Shown: piece by piece, positions 1 to 6,802 of the stretch | How the letters are laid out: each line of letters begins with the position of its first letter | How positions within the stretch are numbered: position 1 is the stretch's first letter | Assembly (NCBI GenBank): GCA_900772675.1 | Contig: CAAGRM010000042.1 | Coordinates: forward strand, 1 to 10,905 | Source of the DNA: Lachnospiraceae bacterium | GTDB taxonomy: Bacteria; Bacillota; Clostridia; Lachnospirales; Lachnospiraceae | Direction of reading: 5' to 3' | Length of the DNA: 10,905 nt | Translations under genes and position numbers: made by a program | The notes under the pieces: generated by a model | The model's input: only the letters and a program-made list of their open reading frames with translations | What the model was told of the DNA's origin: nothing | Databases searched by the model: none

Positions 1-1640
1 CGCCGCCGCCAAAATCACGGTCATCGAGCGGTGGAATGTTGTGCGGTCCGCGGTCGCCGTGCATACGGAAAACAGCAGAGTAAACGGCAAACTCATACCA
101 GCGGATCAGAAGCTGCTGGAAATCCGGGTCATTGACATCATCTGTCATAAAGCCGCCGATATCGGTTGTCCACCATGGAATGCCGGCAAGACCCATATTA
201 AGGCCGGCCTGGAGCTGATCATAGAAGGCTTCAAAGGTACTCGGCACATCGCCGGACCATACAACATTTCCGTATTTCTGGCTTCCGGCCCAGGCGCAGC
301 GAAGCAGGTTTACAATATTTTCTTCTCCTTCTGCTTTCATGCCGTCATAGAAGACACGGCTGTACAGCTGCGGATAGATATTGCTGCAGGAAAGCGCCGG
401 TCCGTCGATATAGCGGTAATGGTCGAAATCGTAAACGCCGAAATCCGGTTCTGAGTTGTCCAGCCAGAAGGCATCGATTCCAAAATCATAATAGTTTTTC
501 TTGCAGACTTCCCAGACGTATTTTCTGGTTTCCGGGTTGAACACATCGATTTCCACGCAGTCCCCCTGGAAATCATACGTCTGCAGGGCGCCGCGCTCTG
601 TTTTAATCAGCAGGCCGCGGTCCAGCATCGGCCAGAAATTCTCGCTCTTCCGGTCTACGCTTGGCCATACGGAAACGATAACTTTGATTCCCATGGAATG
701 CAGTTCGTCCACCATGGCTTTTGGATCCGGCCAGTATTTTTCATCGAATTTCCAGTCGCCCTGTACGGTCCAGTGGAAGAAATCGATGACAATCTGATCG
801 ATTTTGATGCCTTCCTTCTGGTAGCGGCGTGCCACTTCAAGCACTTCCTCCTGCGTACGGTAGCGCAGCTTGCACTGCCACAGGCCCATACGGTCCTCCG
901 GGAATTTCGGCGCGCGGCCGGTCACTGCGGTGTAATTTTCCAGGATCTCTTTCGGTGTATCGGCTGCGGTCAGCCAGTAGTCCATATCTTTGGTCGAGCG
1001 TGCAGTCCATTCGGTGTAGTTCTTTCCGAAGGTTACCTGTCCGACAGCCGGATTGTTCCACAGCATACCATATCCTAAGCTGGATACGGCGAATGGTACG
1101 CTGATCTGGGAGTTCCGCTGTGCCAGCTCCAGGGTGCATCCCTTCAGATCCATGTATTTCTGCTGATACTGGCCCATTCCGAAAATTTTCTCTTCGTCGT
1201 TGCTCTCAAATTTCAGGTTCAGGCTGTATTCGCTTCCGCCGATCACACCTTTCCACTCACGGTTGACCGTTTTTAAGCAGCGGCTCTCTTTGCTGATCGT
1301 TCCGTCGTAGCAACGGTGATATTCTCTTAAAATTTCCTGATCTTCTTTGTAGAAGGTGATAACTCCTGCAAAGTTGACTACAGCACGGATTTTTCCATTG
1401 GTGATCGATGCGCTGGTTCTTTTTCCCATCGATCCGTCGATTTCCAGATGATCGACCTCAAACTGCTCTGCTTTTGCCTCTGTTTTTTCCGGCACTTCGG
1501 TCAGCGCCCAGTCTTTTCCGGAAAATTCCGGAAGCATGGTTGCGCGGACACGTAAGGAATCTTTTCCCCACGGCTCAATCCGCAGTATTTCTCCGTTTGC
1601 CTGTGCAATTAACACACCATTTTCTGTCTGAAAACGCATT
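1..1640 (-). CDS. Glycoside hydrolase family 31 enzyme (alpha-xylosidase/alpha-glucosidase type), C-terminus cut by window edge
   Basis: This is a retaining alpha-glycosidase of family GH31, probably cytoplasmic because no signal peptide is seen. It reads open for 546 residues from the ATG at 1638-1640 to the left edge. The start is set by an AGGAGG at 1649-1654, 8 bases upstream. An N-terminal beta-sandwich occupies about residues 1-240, and the TIM barrel starts near 'RMGLWQCKLRY' (250-260). The nucleophile is predicted as D394 in 'FWLDNSEPDF' and the acid/base as D464 in 'WSGDVPSTFE'. These are followed by 'PWWTTDIGGF' (488-497) and 'RMHGDR' (525-530). These motifs differ clearly from the neighbouring YicI, so it is not a recent duplicate. 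Relatives are mostly 650-700 residues, so roughly 100-150 residues are missing. It lies 86 bp after yicI and is probably cotranscribed. The substrate (alpha-xyloside or alpha-glucoside) cannot be settled from sequence alone. Confidence 0.93.
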
Positions 1641-1663
1641 GTTTTTTCCTCCTTTTTGAAAAG

Positions 1664-1699
1664 AGAGGTCACAGAAAAATTTGCTTTTCCGTGCCTCTC
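1664..1699 (-). promoter_or_regulatory. Intercistronic hairpin between yicI and the second GH31 gene
   Basis: On the minus strand GAGAGG (1694-1699) pairs with CCTCTC (1664-1669). CAC/GTG and GAAAA/TTTTC pairs continue the stem around a 5-base loop, with one bulged base and one G-U pair. The 3' arm is followed by a short TTTTC and then by the AGGAGG of the next gene. It could be a weak internal terminator or an mRNA-stability element that lowers expression of the downstream enzyme relative to yicI. The pairing is seen in the sequence; the role is inferred. Confidence 0.5.
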
Positions 1700-1726
1700 C
1701 CTCCCTATATTCTTACATTCCGATGC

Positions 1727-4045
1727 TTATGCAACAACAACTTCGTTCGCATCTGCCGCGAGTACAGCCTCTTTCTTCTCGTTTCCGACGAATACTTCTA
1801 CTTTCAATTCGGTATGTGCGCCTTCTACGGATACTTTCACTGCATCGCCGTCTTTGACTGCTTTCACAGTGAATACGGTGTTTCCGTGGATATCCGAAAC
1901 CTTTGTCTCGGCTGCGTCTTTTAACTGATATACGCATACGGTTGCGTGGTCAGCGTAGTCGTAATCCGGTTTGGTGTCGCAGTTTCCTCTGACTACGATG
2001 CTGTTTTCTCTTACATACAGCGGCATGGAGAAGTAGTCATAGGTTCCCTGGAACCATCTGCCGCCTTCTTTTGTCTCGCCTGTCAGAAGCTCTGTCCAGG
2101 TGCCTTCCGGCAGATAGTACTGTGCTGTCTTGTCCTCGCGGAAGACCGGAGCTACCAGAAGTGCATCACCGAGCATGTACTGCTGATCCAGATACGGAAC
2201 GGCCGGGTCGTTCATGAACTCGAATACCATCGGGCGCATAACCGGGGTTCCTTCCTCGTGTGCCTCTACGGATTTCTGGAAAATGTACGGCATCAGAGAG
2301 CATTTCAGGTTGGTGAAGAATTTTACAACGTCGCATGCTTCGTCATCGAACAGCCACGGCACACGGTAGCTTCCTGATCCGTGCAGACGGCTGTGGGTAG
2401 ACATCAGTCCAAATGCGCACCATCTCTTGTACAGATCCGGTGTTGCGGTGCTCTCGAAGCCGGAGATATCATGGCTCCAGAAGGAGAATCCGCTCATAGC
2501 GAAGGAAAGGCCGCCGCGCAGGGTTTCTGCCATAGACGGATAGTTTGCGGAGCAGTCGCCGCCCCAGTGTACCGGGAACTTCTGGCCACCTGCTGTTGCA
2601 CTTCTTGCAAACAGAACTGCTTCATTTTCGCCTTTTACTTCTTTTAACAGGTTGAATACGGCCTGATTGTACAGGTATGTATAGTAGTTGTGCATTGCCT
2701 GCGGATCGCTTCCGTCGTGGTATACAACATCAACCGGAATTCTCTCGCCGAAGTCGGTCTTGAAGCAGTCTACACCGCAGTCCAGAACAGTTTTCAGTTT
2801 ATCGGTATACCATTTGACAGCATCCGGGTTGGTGAAGTCTACCAGACCCATACCAGCCTGCCAGTTATCGGTCTGCCATACGCCCTTGCCGTCTGCTCTT
2901 TTGAGGAGGTAACCGTTTGCTGCGCCTTCTTTGAAGAATGCAGTGCCCTGTGCGATGTACGGATTGATCCATGCGCAGATGTGCAGGCCTTTGTCATGAT
3001 ATTTCTTTAAGGTTGCACGGATATCCGGGAAGCATTTCTTATCCCACTCAAAGTCGCACCAGTGGAATTCATGCATCCAGAAGCAGTCGAAATGGAAAAC
3101 GCTGAGCGGAATATTTCTCTTTTCCATTCCCTCGATAAAGGATGTGGTGGTCTCCTCATCGTAGTTAGTGGTAAAGGATGTGGACAGCCACAGACCAAAG
3201 GACCATGCCGGAGGAAGTGCCGGGCGTCCGGTCAGTGCGGTGTACTCGTTCATGATCTTCTTCGGTGACGGGCCGTGGAACAGATAATATTTGATTCTCT
3301 CGCCCGGTACGGAGAAGCCGACATACTCCACTTTTTCGCTTGCTACTTCGAAGGAAACGTTGTCGGTGCTGTCAACGAGAATACCGTAGCCGTTGTTTGT
3401 CATGTAGAATGGTACGCATTTATAGCCGATTTCGGATGCAGTACCGCCGTCCTCGTTCCAGGTATCTACAACCTGTCCGTTTTTCACAAATGGAGTAAAT
3501 CTCTCACCAAGGCCGTATACGCACTCGCCTACTCCAAGAGACAGCTCACTTACCATATATGGCTGATATTGTTCGGTCATGTAGTTTGGTGCCGGCAGCA
3601 TGGTGCTCTGCTTGCGGTCCCATCTGATGTAGGAAAGGTTGCGGAAGCCGCTTCCTGTGAGAACTTTTCCGTCTGCCTCGAAGGTGTAAGCAAAGATACC
3701 TTTTCTCTGTACGCGAACCTGTACGCTTCCGGTATCGAGAACTGCTTCCTCCTCGTTGATGGTTACGGTTACGTCCTCATATACGCTCTCTGTTTTGTCG
3801 AAGGACGGAACTTTGTTGTCGTATGCTTCGTAGTGCCATGCTTCCATGGAAATGGTATCCGGTGTGTGTGCTACGAATTCAACGGTGATGGTCGGCAGGT
3901 TCAGGGTCATGCCTCTGTGCTCGATCGGACGGGTTGTTGCCAGAATACGCATACCGCCCGGGATCTGCTCTACCTCGTAAGCCTGCATTGCGTGGGATGC
4001 ATTTGCTTTTTCACTTGGAAGCCAGTAACCTTCTGTGAATTTCAT
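1727..4045 (-). CDS. yicI: Alpha-xylosidase, YicI type (GH31)
   Basis: This enzyme releases alpha-D-xylose from the non-reducing end of xyloglucan oligosaccharides such as isoprimeverose, inside the cell. The 772-residue product matches the length I recall for E. coli YicI and aligns with it throughout. Shared stretches include 'HFDCFWMHEFHWCDFEWD' (318-335), which contains the YicI substrate loop. The nucleophile is D431 in 'KTDFGERIP' and the acid/base is D497 in 'HWGGDC'. These are 66 residues apart, as are D416 and D482 in E. coli YicI. 'FWSHDISGFE' (522-531) and 'HSRLHGS' (551-557) follow. The reading frame stays open upstream to 4231, but the start is placed at 4045 because a perfect AGGAGG (4056-4061) sits 10 bases before it and the family begins here ('MKFTEGYWL'). 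It is the first gene of a minus-strand operon with a second GH31. Unlike E. coli yicJI, no sugar symporter adjoins it on the visible side. Confidence 0.97.
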   Translation of the reverse strand: MKFTEGYWLPSEKANASHAMQAYEVEQIPGGMRILATTRPIEHRGMTLNLPTITVEFVAHTPDTISMEAWHYEAYDNKVPSFDKTESVYEDVTVTINEEEAVLDTGSVQVRVQRKGIFAYTFEADGKVLTGSGFRNLSYIRWDRKQSTMLPAPNYMTEQYQPYMVSELSLGVGECVYGLGERFTPFVKNGQVVDTWNEDGGTASEIGYKCVPFYMTNNGYGILVDSTDNVSFEVASEKVEYVGFSVPGERIKYYLFHGPSPKKIMNEYTALTGRPALPPAWSFGLWLSTSFTTNYDEETTTSFIEGMEKRNIPLSVFHFDCFWMHEFHWCDFEWDKKCFPDIRATLKKYHDKGLHICAWINPYIAQGTAFFKEGAANGYLLKRADGKGVWQTDNWQAGMGLVDFTNPDAVKWYTDKLKTVLDCGVDCFKTDFGERIPVDVVYHDGSDPQAMHNYYTYLYNQAVFNLLKEVKGENEAVLFARSATAGGQKFPVHWGGDCSANYPSMAETLRGGLSFAMSGFSFWSHDISGFESTATPDLYKRWCAFGLMSTHSRLHGSGSYRVPWLFDDEACDVVKFFTNLKCSLMPYIFQKSVEAHEEGTPVMRPMVFEFMNDPAVPYLDQQYMLGDALLVAPVFREDKTAQYYLPEGTWTELLTGETKEGGRWFQGTYDYFSMPLYVRENSIVVRGNCDTKPDYDYADHATVCVYQLKDAAETKVSDIHGNTVFTVKAVKDGDAVKVSVEGAHTELKVEVFVGNEKKEAVLAADANEVVVA

Positions 4046-4085
4046 GTTTTTCTTACCTCCTGATCTGATGAGCCTGAAACATTTG

Positions 4086-4141
4086 TAACGATTCCGCGCT
4101 CCATCTCGATTCTGCTTGCGCTGCATCTCAATGTTGCTTCT
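4086..4141. repeat. 56-bp imperfect direct repeat, copy A (yicI leader)
   Basis: This copy matches 4550-4605 in the same orientation at 48 of 56 positions with no gaps. It contains two half-units 22 bp apart, CATCTCGATTCTGCTT (4102-4117) and CATCTCAATGTTGCTT (4124-4139), which agree at 13 of 16 positions. It sits 25 bp upstream of the yicI ribosome binding site. Two helical turns between direct half-units is a spacing used by AraC-type regulators, but it could equally be a dispersed intergenic repeat. Confidence 0.85.
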
Positions 4142-4264
4142 CGCCATAGGAAATCCCGGAAAAAGCGTTCCTTCATGCAAGCATGATTCGCAATTCTTCT
4201 TCCATTTCGTATGGTTCTGAATAGTTACCAATTTTTTTGTTTCATGCTGACGTTTTTTAGTAAT

Positions 4265-4293
4265 TTTATACTACCACACTCCCCTTCTCGAAA
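4265..4293 (-). promoter_or_regulatory. Weak candidate promoter for the yicI operon
   Basis: On the minus strand there is a -10 TATAAA (4265-4270) and a poor -35 TTTCGA (4288-4293), separated by 17 bp. The transcript would start near 4258, leaving a leader of about 210 nt. The weak -35 fits an activator-dependent catabolic promoter, but this is a low-confidence assignment. Confidence 0.3.
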
Positions 4294-4432
4294 ACAGGGC
4301 GGATTCTGTGAAAAAATACGGCGATATTATCTTTTTTCGTCAAACGATTCAGCTCAGTACGAAATTTCAGGGAAGCGTGGGAAGCCGCAGTGCATCGGAA
4401 ACAAGGCAGGTGTTCCAATCGTTCTCATGGGC

Positions 4433-4507
4433 AAAAAAAGAGTGTGCCGCGCAAAAGCATGGTGTTTTATTTCCAGTTACTCTTGCGAAGACACACTCCT
4501 GTTTTTT
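4433..4507 (-). terminator. Rho-independent terminator downstream of mraY, possibly bidirectional
   Basis: The outer stem is GAGTGTG (4440-4446) with CACACTC (4492-4498). An inner stem of about 8 bp (CGCAAGAG with CTTTTGCG, one G-U pair) extends it. Read on the minus strand, the stem is followed directly by seven T residues (complement of 4433-4439). A six-T run at 4502-4507 follows on the plus strand. It lies about 110 bp past the mraY stop and separates that gene from the yicI operon. Confidence 0.82.
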
Positions 4508-4549
4508 CCCCACAAGCCACGATTTACAGCTTACGGGAAATCAATTTTT

Positions 4550-4605
4550 TAACAATTCAGAGCTCTATCTCGATTCCGCTTACGCTGCATCTCGATGTTG
4601 CTTTT
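4550..4605. repeat. 56-bp imperfect direct repeat, copy B (after mraY)
   Basis: This is the second copy of the repeat at 4086-4141, 464 bp away and starting 8 bp past the mraY stop codon. It keeps the 22-bp-spaced half-units (TATCTCGATTCCGCTT at 4566-4581 and CATCTCGATGTTGCTT at 4588-4603). A 13-base match to its left end, AACGATTCAGCTC at 4343-4355, may be a truncated third copy. Confidence 0.85.
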
Positions 4606-4612
4606 TTTATTT

Positions 4613-5563
4613 CTATGCCACGATCAGATAGGCAACAACTGCCAGCAAAATCTGCAAAATCACAAAGCGGATCACAACCTGGCTGTCAGACCATTTGTAT
4701 TTCAGGCGGACATGGTCGTGCAGCGGTGTTCTTGTGTTTTTGAGGATTGCAATCTTCAAAAACCGCAGTAAAAATACTTTTACCAGACCAATTCCTCCGT
4801 CTACGATCATCACGCCTGCCATCAGCAGATATAAGAACGGATGACGGGACTGCATGGCGAGAATGGCGATGTAAAAGCCAAGTGCTCTTGAACCGGCGTC
4901 TCCCATCAGCATGCTGCTCGGCGAGGTGTTGAAATACAGGTATGCTAAAAGTGCGGCGACAAACAGATAGTTTGCCACGGTAAAGCTGCCTAATGCATCG
5001 TGGAAAATTATGCTGAAGGCGAAGATTACCACGCAGGAAAGGCTCGCGCAGAGTCCGTCTACGCCGTCGGAGCAGTTCGTTACATTGATGGAAATCCAGA
5101 TCAGGATAACACCTAAGATTATGTATACCACTTTCGGAATGGTAAAGGAAAGGCTTCCGAAAAAGACGGTGGTTTCATGATAATTGACAAAGGTCACAAC
5201 CGTCACAATTGAAATTACCAGATCGATCGCACCTTTTTTGTAATCGCTCCACGGGGTTTCGGATGCATCGTCGAGGTAGCCGCTCAGCATAATGCAGACG
5301 AGCAGGATCGCATAGATCGCATACTCGGCGCTAAGAGGCAAGAACAGTACGCCTCCGATCAGGAAACAGATGACGATTACCAGTCCGACACCGCGCAGCT
5401 TTCCACGGGAAAGTCCACCGTTTACTGCAAATTCTCTTCCATGATCACTCGGCAGAAAGGAGAACGGATGCTTTAACGCCAGAAAAGTCAGCACAAAGGT
5501 GACTACAATTCCCAGCATGGCAATCTGCCCGGGATTTAAAAAGTTACTCCATACTTGATACAT
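4613..5563 (-). CDS. mraY: MraY-family phospho-N-acetylmuramoyl-pentapeptide transferase (divergent)
   Basis: This polytopic membrane enzyme of the polyprenyl-phosphate N-acetylhexosamine-1-phosphate transferase superfamily most likely transfers phospho-MurNAc-pentapeptide to undecaprenyl phosphate to form lipid I. The 316 residues carry about ten hydrophobic segments. Family motifs appear in order: 'SGYLDD' (94-99, metal-binding DD), 'NVTNCSDGVDGL' (160-171), 'MGDAGSRALGF' (220-230) and 'TPLHDHVRLKYKWSD' (279-293). Two points diverge from textbook MraY: the cytoplasmic-loop TPTMGG is replaced by 'SRGKLRGVG' (52-60), and HHH is replaced by H282-D283-H284. I recall similar forms in other Lachnospiraceae. 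It stands alone, away from murein-cluster genes, with its own promoter and terminator. A role on another nucleotide sugar (WecA/TagO-like) is the main alternative. The start has a modest GGAAG-type ribosome binding site near 5571-5577. Confidence 0.82.
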   Translation of the reverse strand: MYQVWSNFLNPGQIAMLGIVVTFVLTFLALKHPFSFLPSDHGREFAVNGGLSRGKLRGVGLVIVICFLIGGVLFLPLSAEYAIYAILLVCIMLSGYLDDASETPWSDYKKGAIDLVISIVTVVTFVNYHETTVFFGSLSFTIPKVVYIILGVILIWISINVTNCSDGVDGLCASLSCVVIFAFSIIFHDALGSFTVANYLFVAALLAYLYFNTSPSSMLMGDAGSRALGFYIAILAMQSRHPFLYLLMAGVMIVDGGIGLVKVFLLRFLKIAILKNTRTPLHDHVRLKYKWSDSQVVIRFVILQILLAVVAYLIVA

Positions 5564-5595
5564 ACTTTTTCTTCCTTCACTTTTCTTTAGATTGC

Positions 5596-5651
5596 ATCTG
5601 GAAAAGAACGCAAAAAATTCAGCACTGTCTTTTTTGCGTTCTTTTCCGGAT
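5596..5651. promoter_or_regulatory. Long inverted repeat (18-bp perfect core) in the mraY leader
   Basis: The arms 5600-5617 and 5630-5647 are perfectly complementary over 18 bp around a 12-base loop. Four more pairs outside (one G-U) make a 22-bp stem. It lies between the mraY promoter and its start codon, so the message would begin almost directly with this hairpin. No T-tract follows it on either strand outside the stem, so it is not a standard terminator. An mRNA-protecting 5' stem, an attenuator or a protein-binding site are all possible. Confidence 0.8.
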
Positions 5652-5664
5652 TTGCTATTGATTT

Positions 5665-5693
5665 ATTATACCAATTCCGTCCTAAAATTGCTA
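5665..5693 (-). promoter_or_regulatory. mraY promoter (extended -10)
   Basis: The minus strand reads TGGTATAAT (complement of 5665-5673), a perfect -10 with the TGn extension. A weak -35 TAGCAA (5688-5693) lies 17 bp upstream. Transcription would start near 5658, giving a leader of about 94 nt that contains the long hairpin. Confidence 0.6.
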
Positions 5694-5703
5694 TACCCAA
5701 TTC
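5667..5703. repeat. Direct repeat TATACC(C)AATTC between the divergent promoters
   Basis: TATACCAATTC (5667-5677) recurs as TATACCCAATTC (5692-5703), offset by 25 bp. The first copy overlaps the mraY -10 and the second overlaps the -35 position of the araC-type gene. The placement would suit a regulator, perhaps the neighbouring AraC protein, acting on both promoters. That role is inferred. Confidence 0.45.
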
Positions 5704-5722
5704 GAGCGTTTCGTGATAAGAT
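5694..5722 (+). promoter_or_regulatory. Promoter of the AraC-family gene (extended -10)
   Basis: TGATAAGAT (5714-5722) is an extended -10 element. No good -35 is present at the expected place (TACCCA, 5694-5699). Transcription from about 5729 would give a short leader with the ribosome binding site AAAGGAG at 5740-5746. Confidence 0.5.
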
Positions 5723-5755
5723 AGATTGACATCATTTTTAAAGGAGTACGTTTTT

Positions 5756-6631
5756 ATGCCACGCAAAGATCATCTGCCGCGCCAGACACGCCAGGAGCAT
5801 ATTACCCTGCAGCCGAACCGCAGCATCGAATTTCGTGTGACCGATGATTTCGGCAGCTTTTCGCCGCCGCACTGGCACGATGCGCTGGAAATCATTTATA
5901 TTCTGGAGGGATCGTCTATTGTCACGCTCTCGGACCGCACCAGAACCGTTCTGCCCGGACAGTTTCTTCTGATTAATTCCGGACGCATTCATACCGCGCG
6001 CTGTCCCTCTACAGGAAACCGTTCCATTCTGATGCAGATTCCCGATACCTTTCTGGCAAACTATCTGCCCGATCCGTCGCAGCTCTGGTTTTCGATCGAT
6101 TACGACAGTACGAACCCGGAGGTGCAGAAAAACCTCAGTCTTCTCCGGAGGCTTCTGCTCTCCATGATGCGGCTTCATGAGGAAATGCCCGATGGTTATC
6201 TGCTGACCTTTCAGCGGGAGCTTTTCACTTTTCTCGATCTGCTCTACACGAAATTTTCCGAGAAAAGTCCGCTTCCCTACCATCCCATGAGCTCCCGGAC
6301 ACAGACGCGGCTCGATACGATCCTGGCTTATACGCAGGAAAATTATCAGCGGCCGATTACCCTGCGGGAAGTTGCCGATGTTGTCTCGCTGCAGCCGGAA
6401 TATTTCTGCCGCTTTTTCCGCCAGAACATGGAAACCACGTATCTGGAATATCTGAACTCCTACCGTCTTTCCCGCATTTACCGCGACCTGATTGCCACGG
6501 ATCTGCCGGTCGGCACGTTGGCGGAAAAGCACGGTTTTACGAACGATAAGCTGTTTCACCGCCTCTTCCGCGAGCGTTTTCACACAACACCGCTGCAGCT
6601 GCGGAAGGCAGCCCGCGAGAAAGGCTCCTGA
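5756..6631 (+). CDS. AraC-family transcriptional regulator with cupin sensor domain
   Basis: This 291-residue cytoplasmic DNA-binding protein probably senses a small ligand, often a sugar in this family. The N-terminal cupin-like domain includes 'PHWHDALEIIYILEG' (38-52) and 'PGQFLLINSGRIHT' (67-80), with H39, H41, E45 and H79 at the usual positions. The C-terminal pair of helix-turn-helix motifs spans about 201-241 ('ITLREVADVVSLQPEYF') and 249-285 ('LPVGTLAEKHGFTNDKLFHR'), ending in the typical 'TPLQLRK'. The ATG at 5756 was chosen because AAAGGAG (5740-5746) sits 9 bases before it; a TTG at 5726 in frame has no such signal. It is divergent from mraY. It could control the glycosidase operon, itself, or a distant target; nothing in the sequence proves which. 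No clear terminator separates it from nth. Confidence 0.93.
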   Translation: MPRKDHLPRQTRQEHITLQPNRSIEFRVTDDFGSFSPPHWHDALEIIYILEGSSIVTLSDRTRTVLPGQFLLINSGRIHTARCPSTGNRSILMQIPDTFLANYLPDPSQLWFSIDYDSTNPEVQKNLSLLRRLLLSMMRLHEEMPDGYLLTFQRELFTFLDLLYTKFSEKSPLPYHPMSSRTQTRLDTILAYTQENYQRPITLREVADVVSLQPEYFCRFFRQNMETTYLEYLNSYRLSRIYRDLIATDLPVGTLAEKHGFTNDKLFHRLFRERFHTTPLQLRKAAREKGS

Positions 6632-6738
6632 ACCGCCAAAAGCATGAGTAAGCAGCTGTTTTTCGAAGAAAAATGAGCGGATTACGAATGTTTTTGAAGA
6701 TTGCGGGAGTGCAAAGCACGTAGCAACCTGGTATCAAA

Positions 6739-6762
6739 GGGGTCAAAATACCTTTTGACCCC
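6739..6762. repeat. Perfect 10-bp inverted repeat upstream of nth
   Basis: GGGGTCAAAA (6739-6748) and TTTTGACCCC (6753-6762) pair around a TACC loop. No T-tract follows, so it is not a terminator. It lies 40 bp before the nth start and abuts a -10-like TATGAT (6767-6772), so it could be an operator. An upstream GGTAT (6730-6734) can instead pair with ATACC (6748-6752), an alternative fold. Confidence 0.75.
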
Positions 6763-6802
6763 AACATATGATAAAAAACTGAAAGAATTGGGGATTTGAA
6801 AT

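Larger units (their letters stand above)
4046..4612. other. 567-bp non-coding region between yicI and mraY
   Basis: No credible gene lies here; short open frames on both strands lack ribosome binding sites and family features. From left to right it holds the yicI ribosome binding site, one copy of a 56-bp repeat (4086-4141), a short inverted repeat TCATGC-AA-GCATGA (4173-4186), a weak yicI promoter (4265-4293), the mraY terminator (4433-4507) and the second repeat copy (4550-4605). If the promoter call is right, yicI has a leader of about 210 nt that contains the first repeat. Confidence 0.8.

Noticed and set aside
3275..4063. Plus-strand open frame of 262 codons
   Set aside because: It lies antisense to the well-supported yicI gene, has no family motifs, and arises from the codon usage of the opposite strand.
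4046..4231. 62-residue N-terminal extension of yicI
   Set aside because: The frame is open, but it crosses the perfect AGGAGG of the 4045 start, and the 772-residue product already matches YicI end to end.
4070..4360. Catabolite-repression (cre) site for the yicI operon
   Set aside because: CGTCAAACGATTCAG and TGTAACGATTCC look superficially similar but miss key positions of the cre consensus.
4086..4605. Small conserved peptide: both repeat copies can be read as 'SNIEMQRK' on the minus strand
   Set aside because: Neither has a start codon with a ribosome binding site, and the matching peptide follows simply from the DNA repeat being in a shared frame.
4086..4605. The 56-bp repeats as target-site duplication of an inserted element
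   Set aside because: 56 bp at 86% identity is far too long and diverged for a target duplication, and the 408 bp between them encode no transposase and lack terminal inverted repeats.
5738..6583. Minus-strand open frame of 281 codons
   Set aside because: It is antisense to the AraC-family gene, whose cupin and HTH motifs are clear.
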